Assembly (NCBI GenBank): GCA_030638305.1 | Contig: DAOWEW010000044.1 | Location: forward strand, 1 to 5,051 | Length of the DNA stretch: 5,051 nucleotides | Reading direction: 5' to 3' | DNA from: Desulfobacteraceae bacterium | GTDB taxonomy: Bacteria > Desulfobacterota > Desulfobacteria > Desulfobacterales > ETH-SRB1 | Shown: in pieces, positions 1 through 3,964 of the stretch | Layout of the letters: each line of letters starts with the position of its first letter | How positions within the stretch are numbered: the first letter of the stretch is position 1 | Notes under the pieces: model-generated | The model's database searches: none | Told to the model about the DNA's origin: nothing | The model's input: the letters and a program-made list of their open reading frames with translations, nothing else | Program-made: the position numbers and the translations under genes

Positions 1-323
1 AGCCCAGATTTGTATCCGCCTATCCGGCCATAGCTGCTTTTGTTCCTCAGGGAGTGACCGTTACCGGCGAGATTTTTATGTCCGTGGAAGAACTGGAATC
101 CATCAGGCTGAGCGATTTTGAACACTTGGATCAGGAAACGGCCGCAAATATGATGGAGGTATCCCGGCATACCTACGGCCGAATTCTTGCCAGTGCCCGC
201 AGCATTGAAGCAGAAGCTTTGGTTACCGGAAAAGTCCTGAAAATCGGGGGCGGTGTATATGAATTTCGCGGTATGGGTGGGCGTCAACGCAGAAGAGGCG
301 GAAAAAGGCATGGAAGGAGGTGA
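1..323 (+). CDS. UPF0251 (DUF134) family DNA-binding protein, 5' partial
   Basis: The reading frame is open from the left edge (first full codon at position 3) to a TGA at 321-323, giving 106 visible residues. The visible start, PRFVSAYP...FVPQGV, followed by a SVEELESIRLSDFEHLDQE block, matches the UPF0251/DUF134 family. The true start, usually a short MPRP-like basic leader, should lie just left of the window. The GTG at 54 is internal to the conserved domain and is not the start. Residues around LDQETAANMMEVSRHTYGRIL form a sigma-70 region 4-like helix-turn-helix, so a DNA-binding or regulatory role is likely; the family's target is not established to my knowledge. The C-terminus is a basic Gly/Arg tail (GGRQRRRGGKRHGRR). 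Its stop codon overlaps the Shine-Dalgarno of the next gene, which indicates co-transcription and perhaps translational coupling. In other genomes such genes sit beside small Gly-rich DUF5320 proteins and NifX/NifB-like iron-molybdenum cofactor proteins; the former are present here. Confidence 0.9.
   Translation, partial: PRFVSAYPAIAAFVPQGVTVTGEIFMSVEELESIRLSDFEHLDQETAANMMEVSRHTYGRILASARSIEAEALVTGKVLKIGGGVYEFRGMGGRQRRRGGKRHGRR
314..323 (+). promoter_or_regulatory. Strong Shine-Dalgarno that sets the start of the 68-residue protein
   Basis: AAGGAGGTGA is an almost full complement to the 16S rRNA tail and ends 5 nt before the ATG at 329. An in-frame GTG at 320 lies inside this motif and so cannot be the start it serves. 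The motif also contains the TGA of the upstream UPF0251 gene, which would couple translation of the two genes. Confidence 0.8.
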
Positions 324-328
324 GCAAT

Positions 329-535
329 ATGCCACAACAAGATAGAACAGGCCCCCAGGGCCAGGGCCCGAAAACGGGACAAGGCTTGGGGAAGTGTGGC
401 CCTAAGGGCGGAAGCCCTGCACCACAGGATCAAGGCGGTATGGAAACCGGTAGGGGACAGAGAACAGGCAGGGGTGCAGGCCGAAGTCAGGGAAAAGGCA
501 GAGGAGCGGGACAAGGCCGCGGTAACAGACGGTAA
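329..535 (+). CDS. Small Gly/Gln/Arg-rich protein, DUF5320-like N-terminus
   Basis: This is a 68-residue low-complexity basic protein. I chose the ATG at 329 because the perfect Shine-Dalgarno lies 5 nt before it. Residues 5-23 (DRTGPQGQGPKTGQGLGKC) follow the pattern D-x-T-G-P-x-G-x-G-x-x-T-G-x-x-x-G-x-C, which is also present at the N-terminus of the next gene and is typical of the DUF5320-type small proteins found next to UPF0251. The only Cys is at residue 23. The remainder is a disordered tail of GRG/GQG/GKG units rich in Arg and Lys, with no membrane segment or signal peptide. The function is unknown. Its gene lies between the UPF0251 gene and the 123-residue gene in the same direction, so it is probably expressed with them. 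The GC-rich, purine-heavy codons suit the composition. A non-coding reading is unlikely given the Shine-Dalgarno and the shared motif. Confidence 0.75.
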   Translation: MPQQDRTGPQGQGPKTGQGLGKCGPKGGSPAPQDQGGMETGRGQRTGRGAGRSQGKGRGAGQGRGNRR

Positions 536-570
536 ACGGTAATCATTCAATCCAAAACAAAATTACATTG

Positions 571-579
571 AGGAGGTGA
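571..579 (+). promoter_or_regulatory. Strong Shine-Dalgarno of the DUF5320 gene
   Basis: AGGAGGTGA ends 4 nt before the ATG at 584. It is nearly identical to the site before the preceding small gene, suggesting high translation of both little proteins. Confidence 0.75.
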
Positions 580-583
580 TACT

Positions 584-955
584 ATGCCAGGATTTGATCA
601 AACAGGTCCGATGGGTGCCGGTTCCATGACCGGCGGAGCCAGGGGCCGTTGTAATCCTGCAAATGCGGGATACAATCCCAGGTTCACTGAAGGCTCTATC
701 TATGGCAGAGATTTAGGGGGTAGAGGTTCAGGGCTAAGACGCGGATTTCGAGGTGGATTCGGCCCCGACCGGAGTCGGGGACGCGGTTTTGACAGAGGGT
801 ACGGATGGTATCCGCCTGTTGGCCCGGCCTATCCGGCAGGCACATCCGATGAGATTGACATGCTAAAGGCTGATGCCGATTACATGCAAAAATCATTGGA
901 TGTTATCAATAAACGAATTGAGGAATTGGGCAAAAAGCCTTCCGTATCATCTTAA
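584..955 (+). CDS. DUF5320 family small Gly-rich protein
   Basis: This is a 123-residue protein starting at the ATG behind a strong Shine-Dalgarno. Its N-terminus, MPGFDQTGPMGAGSMTGG followed by ARGRCNP, is the recognisable DUF5320 signature, with a single Cys in the GRC position. Residues about 40-75 are a Gly/Arg/Phe-rich stretch (RGFRGGFGPDRSRGRGF type), followed by an aromatic/proline patch (YGWYPPVGPAYP). Residues about 88-117 (from SDEIDMLKADADYMQKSL onward) form a heptad-like helix that is probably a coiled coil for self-association. The function of the family is not known; it commonly neighbours UPF0251 and nitrogenase-cofactor-like small proteins in anaerobes. The gene lies 48 bp after the 68-residue gene and is probably the last of the unit, since only non-coding DNA follows. 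It shares its N-terminal motif with the preceding protein but adds the coiled coil. Confidence 0.85.
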   Translation: MPGFDQTGPMGAGSMTGGARGRCNPANAGYNPRFTEGSIYGRDLGGRGSGLRRGFRGGFGPDRSRGRGFDRGYGWYPPVGPAYPAGTSDEIDMLKADADYMQKSLDVINKRIEELGKKPSVSS

Positions 956-987
956 TTGAGCTGCAGTGCTGGAAGGCTGGCATGGAG

Positions 988-1017
988 AAAAAAAGGGGTG
1001 GTAACTATACCACCCCT
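988..1017 (-). terminator. Rho-independent terminator, oriented for leftward transcription
   Basis: A perfect 10-bp stem (AGGGGTGGTA at 994-1003 with TACCACCCCT at 1008-1017) closes a 4-nt loop. Seven A residues at 988-994 read as a T-tract directly after the stem on the minus strand, the classic intrinsic terminator form. On the plus strand the stem is followed by AATTCACC, not a U-run, so it is a poor terminator for the small-gene cluster. It would stop transcripts coming from the sigma-54 activator gene before they run antisense into the DUF5320 gene. Confidence 0.7.
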
Positions 1018-1213
1018 AATTCACCTGCTACATCCTTTTTGACACTGTTTTCCACTACTCCCTACAAAATACAATTTAGTTAGATCAGCGTGTAAAAAAT
1101 GCAAAAATGCCATAAAATTGAGTTATTGTTTCACCGTTAGACGCCGAGGATATTCCGGACAGCGCAATATCTAAATTAAACGATTTTTTATTCTTCCCCA
1201 AAAAACGCTCAAC
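1018..1213. other. Non-coding stretch without recognisable gene
   Basis: I see no supported gene between the terminator hairpin and the inverted-repeat element. A 26-codon run open on the plus strand near 1128-1212 (containing LDAEDIPDSAISKLND) has no start codon with a ribosome site and no family I recognise. It may be a fragment of a decayed gene or chance. The stretch is AT-rich. Confidence 0.5.
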
Positions 1214-1368
1214 TTGAGCTCTCTCGGGATGTTTTTGATACAATGCCATTCATATAGTGGATTCAGAAAGTACTGCCACAATATGTTGTGGTAGCAAATT
1301 TTGAGACTCAAATACCGACAGCAAATTTTGCTATAAAATCAACATGCTATGATCCCGAGAGAGCTCAA
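1214..1368. mobile_element. MITE-like 155-bp element with 17-bp terminal inverted repeats
   Basis: The left end TTGAGCTCTCTCGGGAT (1214-1230) is the exact reverse complement of ATCCCGAGAGAGCTCAA (1352-1368). Allowing one mismatch, the match extends outward by three more bases on each side. The interior has no ORF but holds a 9-bp hairpin (1273-1281 with 1286-1294, one G-U), two short perfect palindromes (1300-1312 and 1320-1332) and an 11-bp direct repeat AGCAAATTTTG (1293-1303 and 1320-1330). Length, terminal repeats and absence of coding suggest a miniature non-autonomous element or a REP/BIME-like repeat. I see no clear target-site duplication. The right arm contains the TGA stop (1365-1367) of the leftward activator gene. 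A large transcribed foldback is the alternative reading. Confidence 0.5.
1273..1294. repeat. Hairpin inside the inverted-repeat element
   Basis: CTGCCACAA and TTGTGGTAG pair over 9 positions, one of them G-T, around a TATG loop. The hairpin sits near the centre of the 155-bp element. No T-tract follows on either strand, so it does not look like a terminator. Confidence 0.6.
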
Positions 1369-2624
1369 CTTAGGTTAAATTGTTTTAATTTCCTGTAAAG
1401 AGTTCTTTCAGGTATGCCCAGCATTTCTGCTGCCTTACGTTTGTGCCATTTATTTTGATTTAACACTTCGGAAATATAGTTTTTTTCAAACAGCTCCACT
1501 GCATCACGCAGCCCCGTACTTTCTTGCATTGAATAATCATTAGCCTTGTTTGCCGCATGGGGTTTGCAGGGGTTGACAAAATCAAGACGCTGTATTGTAA
1601 AATAACGTTTTAAGACATTTTCAAGTTCCCGAACGTTGCCGGGCCAATCATGATTGTGAAGAGCTTCAAAGATTTTTACCGGGAGGCTCTGCCTGTCTTT
1701 AGTATTGCAATGAAGTTCCAGAAAATGTTCAACCAGCAAAGGAATATCCTCTTTACGTTCCTTTAAAGGCGGTAGAGTAACAGGTATGACATGTATCCTG
1801 TAAAAAAAATCTTCCCGCATCAAATTTTTGTTAGCCTGTTCCACCAGATTTTTATTTGTAGCAGCTATAATCCGGAAATCTGAGTATTTGGTTTTATTAC
1901 TGCCGACAGGCGTATAACCTCCGCCATCAATAACTCTTAGTAATTTTACTTGCAGATTAAGATCAAGCTCACCAACTTCATCCAGGAAAAGAGTGCCTCC
2001 CCCTGCAAGGTCCAGGTATCCATGCTTATCCATGTTTGCCCCGGTGAAGGCTCCTCTTTTATAGCCAAAAAATTCACTCTCAAGAAGTGTTTCAGGGATA
2101 GCTCCGCAGTTCACGGCAACAAAAGCCTTCTCTTTTCTATTGCTCATATCATGTATGGCTCTTGCAACCATTTCTTTGCCGGTTCCGGATTCACCATAAA
2201 TAACCACATTGGCGTTAGAATTAGCTGCCTTTAAAATAAGTTCATATATTTCCTGCATTGGCCGGCTCTTGCCAATAATATTTCCAAACTTGTATCTTTC
2301 CTTTATGGAAGACCTTAACCTAATGTTCTCATTTCTAAGGCGCTCTGTTTCTTCCTGAATTGCAATTTCCTGAAGCCTTCTCTTTGTGATATCCCTTGAA
2401 CAAATATAAACAGGATCATTCATAGCCTTCATCATAGAACAATATTTTTCTTCGCTTTCGCGCAACGCCTCCTCTGCCCGCTTTCGTTTTTCTATTTCCC
2501 GTCTGAGCAGTTCTTTTGCTTTAACTGCTTCAGCAGTTCGTTCTTCCACTCTCTGTTTGAGATCGGCATAAGTTTTTTTCAACTTCATCGAAGGTTCAGT
2601 GTATTTCACTGATTTCACCTGCAT
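1365..2624 (-). CDS. Sigma-54-dependent transcriptional activator with collapsed PAS domain
   Basis: This 419-residue NtrC-class protein drives open-complex formation by RNA polymerase-sigma-54 through ATP hydrolysis. Residues about 14-60 are a charged coiled coil (LKQRVEERTAEAV...KRKRAEEALRESEEKY) like the linker that precedes PAS domains in sensor kinases. Residues 61-82 are only the two ends of a PAS domain (see findings). The central AAA+ domain (about 113-343) has Walker A GESGTGKE at 144-151, the sigma-54-contacting GAFTGA loop at 191-196, Walker B LFLDEVGEL at 212-220 (D215, E216), the FFYRIHV region at 273-279 with the arginine-finger-like R276, and the WPGNVRELEN block at 327-336. 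The C-terminal Fis-type HTH (about 395-416) reads RKAAEMLGIPERTLYRKLKQF. There is no receiver domain. The ATG at 2622-2624 has only a weak GAAG behind it; the ATG at 2586-2588 is an alternative, and an in-frame stop at 2631-2633 prevents extension. The targets are unknown, and I found no -24/-12 site in the window. Confidence 0.92.
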   Translation of the reverse strand: MQVKSVKYTEPSMKLKKTYADLKQRVEERTAEAVKAKELLRREIEKRKRAEEALRESEEKYCSMMKAMNDPVYICSRDITKRRLQEIAIQEETERLRNENIRLRSSIKERYKFGNIIGKSRPMQEIYELILKAANSNANVVIYGESGTGKEMVARAIHDMSNRKEKAFVAVNCGAIPETLLESEFFGYKRGAFTGANMDKHGYLDLAGGGTLFLDEVGELDLNLQVKLLRVIDGGGYTPVGSNKTKYSDFRIIAATNKNLVEQANKNLMREDFFYRIHVIPVTLPPLKERKEDIPLLVEHFLELHCNTKDRQSLPVKIFEALHNHDWPGNVRELENVLKRYFTIQRLDFVNPCKPHAANKANDYSMQESTGLRDAVELFEKNYISEVLNQNKWHKRKAAEMLGIPERTLYRKLKQFNLS

Positions 2625-2695
2625 GTTTCTTCAAAAGGCTAAAAGGGGCGTATCCACGAGTTATGGGGAATCATTATCCTGTGAACTATTACAAC

Positions 2696-2724
2696 ATTAT
2701 ATGAGTGTAACCAAAATGAAACAT
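2696..2724 (-). promoter_or_regulatory. Weak sigma-70-like promoter candidate for the activator gene
   Basis: On the minus strand a perfect -10 hexamer TATAAT occupies 2701-2696, about 70 nt before the ATG at 2624. The -35 position at 17-nt spacing reads ATGTTT (2724-2719), which is poor. In such AT-rich DNA a chance match is quite possible. Confidence 0.25.
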
Positions 2725-2844
2725 ATCGTTAAAATTAATATTAAGCAATAAGATAAGATAGCTATAGACCTTGATGTCCACCATTAAAAGCCATAATTAG
2801 AATTGCTGGTCGGCTGACCTTTGGCCCGCGGAGGCGGTTTGTGT

Positions 2845-2873
2845 TTGACATCCCATTGACCAGGCGATACTCT
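2845..2873 (+). promoter_or_regulatory. Candidate sigma-70 promoter for the DUF1573 gene
   Basis: A perfect -35 TTGACA (2845-2850) is followed after 17 nt by TACTCT (2868-2873), a weak -10. Transcription would start near 2880, leaving an untranslated leader of about 110 nt before the ATG at 2991. The spacing and the exact -35 support it and the poor -10 counts against it. Confidence 0.35.
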
Positions 2874-2962
2874 TAAATCCCGGTGAGATTATGGGGAAAG
2901 ACGGCTACCGATACCTCGGAGATACAAAGGGCGGAGTTAAAAAAATGTTTAACTTAGATTAA
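2849..2962 (+). pseudogene. Possible 3' remnant of an unidentified gene
   Basis: A frame open between TGA (2846-2848) and TAA (2960-2962) encodes 37 residues, including HPIDQAILLNPGEIM and GKDGYRYLGDTKGG, ending KKMFNLD. The composition is that of an ordinary soluble protein rather than noise, and the DNA is richer in GC than its surroundings. There is no start codon with a ribosome site. The LNPGEIM part faintly recalls the LNPGKI ending of FAD-linked oxidases, but the rest does not, so I do not name a family. A chance open frame remains possible. Confidence 0.3.
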
Positions 2963-2990
2963 ACCTGTTAGGTTAAAAGGAGTTTTAAAA

Positions 2991-3719
2991 ATGAAGATTA
3001 AAAACCTGTGTTTCTTTTTTCTTTTCTTTTTTCTTTTTTCAAATTTTAATGTATCTTTAAAAGCAGAAGATGCCGAAGATAATGTTAAAACATATCCTTC
3101 GGCCTGGCTGCCGGTAAATAATTATAAGTTTGAGCCGGTTGTTGAAGGTACTGCGATAAACCATACTTTTATTATTCAAAACAAAGGAACTGCTCCTTTT
3201 AATATTGAAAAAGTAAGAACCGGCTGAGGGTGTACAGCGGTCTCTTTTACGAGACTTATCCCTCCGGGTAGCGAGGGCAAAATCAATATTAAAGTTAATT
3301 CAAGGGGATATGGTGGAAGAGAGCTCAAAAAAAACATAGTTATCCATACTAATGACAAAAAGCATCCGAAATTCAATTTTGTTATTCAAGGCAAAGTTGA
3401 TAAATTTGTAACTATTGCACCCAAGAGTGTAATTCTCACGGGTTATGCCGGAGAACATATTAAACAATCAATTAAAATAATTCCTGAAAAAAAATATCCT
3501 TTTAAAATACTTGGAGTAAAAGCCCAAAAAGGTAAAGACATAAGCTATAAAATAGAGAATGTCATAAAATCATCAAAAGTATCAGAATACTTATTAATCG
3601 TAACAAATCTGAAAAATGAAAAAAGTCGCTTTTTTGATACAATCTATCTGGAAACCGATAGTAAAATACGTCCAAAAATTAAAATAAGTGTTTATGGCAA
3701 TATAAAGAATAGGAAGTAA
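2991..3719 (+). CDS. Exported DUF1573 protein with in-frame UGA, probable selenoprotein
   Basis: An AAAAGGAG site (2975-2982) lies 8 nt before the ATG. The first 25 residues are a signal peptide: MKIK, then a Phe/Leu-rich core, with likely cleavage near LKA|ED. Residues about 36-135 form a DUF1573 (Ig/ASH-like) domain: KFEPVVEGTAINHTFIIQNKG, IEKVRTG, then codon 79, then GCTAVSF, IPPGSEGKINIKV and HTNDKKHPKF. Codon 79 is TGA (3225-3227) and falls exactly on the first Cys of the family's conserved CGCT motif, leaving Sec79-Gly-Cys81. The frame then runs 163 sense codons to TAA at 3717-3719, total 242 residues. A hairpin follows the TGA immediately. The downstream part (about 136-242) looks like a second beta-rich domain ending in a basic tail. 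DUF1573 has no firm function; the location is periplasmic or surface. A nonsense mutation of a Cys codon, making a pseudogene, is the alternative. No terminator is evident after the stop. Confidence 0.8.
3226..3264 (+). promoter_or_regulatory. Candidate SECIS element directly after the UGA
   Basis: The mRNA can fold with a lower stem GAGGG (3226-3230) to CCCTC (3260-3264), an asymmetric internal loop (8 and 3 nt), an upper stem GGTCTC (3239-3244) to GAGACT (3251-3256, one G-U), and a 6-nt apical loop TTTTAC. The apical loop begins 18 nt after the UGA, in the range known for bacterial SECIS elements read by SelB. The loop lacks the early G seen in the E. coli fdhF element, so the fit is structural only. 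Confidence 0.5.
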
Positions 3720-3746
3720 AAAAATAATAAATTTGGGGCAAACAAA

Positions 3747-3896
3747 ATCACGGCTGAAAAGCAGAGAATCAACTTCATCTATTATCAAAACAGACTCTTC
3801 TGATTCGGCTTCTTCGAATGCTTCTTTTATATTCTGCTCTGTACCTCCCACAAAGCTATCAAGAATATCGCTGGTTTTCTTGCAGACATATAACGG
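3747..3896 (-). pseudogene. Fragment of an AAA ATPase (Walker B region only)
   Basis: The minus-strand frame encodes about 50 residues, PLYVCKKTSDILDSFVGG, then TEQNIKEAFEEAES, then ESVLIIDEVDSLLFSRD. This is the segment of a classical AAA ATPase that normally follows Walker A by about 15-20 residues and ends with Walker B (IIDEVDS) and the start of the next loop. The upstream DNA up to the stop of the neighbouring ATPase gene does not encode a GPPGTGKT Walker A, and after FSRD the frame turns into hydrophobic sequence that is only the antisense of the DUF1573 gene. Both ends of the gene are therefore missing. No ATG precedes it; the nearest possible start is a TTG at 3924-3926. It is best read as a relic of a deleted gene, and is unlikely to be functional. 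Confidence 0.75.
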
Positions 3897-3964
3897 ATCT
3901 TTCCACAAAGGTTTTTTATTCCGCAATATGGAACATTCGTTATGGTATGATGCGATAAAGCAGA

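Larger units (their letters stand above)
2625..2990. other. Divergent intergenic region, non-coding apart from a possible gene-end remnant
   Basis: This gap separates the leftward activator from the rightward DUF1573 gene. It holds the two promoter candidates and, at 2849-2962, a 37-codon open stretch ending in TAA that may be the tail of a lost gene. The part from about 2805 to 2945 is visibly richer in G and C than its flanks. I recognise no riboswitch or RNA gene in it. Confidence 0.5.

Noticed and set aside
284..550. Leftward 88-residue frame opposite the 68-residue gene
   Set aside because: It is the antisense of a Gly/Arg-rich, GC-rich gene, which keeps all frames open; it has no family resemblance or ribosome site.
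2870..2945. Cobalamin or GEMM-type riboswitch suggested by CCGGTGAGA and GCTACCGAT
   Set aside because: The flanking conserved boxes of either class are absent, and the stretch can be read as protein-coding in one frame.
2962..2974. Small hairpin AACCT-GTT-AGGTT before the DUF1573 gene
   Set aside because: It is five base pairs, AT-rich and without a T-tract; too weak to call a regulatory element.
2991..3227. A complete 78-residue gene ending at the TGA
   Set aside because: The DUF1573 motif continues in the same frame across the TGA for 163 more codons, so the short product would be cut in the middle of the family's signature.
3594..3926. A 110-residue leftward protein
   Set aside because: Only its first 60 codons resemble a protein family (AAA fragment). 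The rest is antisense to the 3' end of the DUF1573 gene, and its start would be a TTG without ribosome site.
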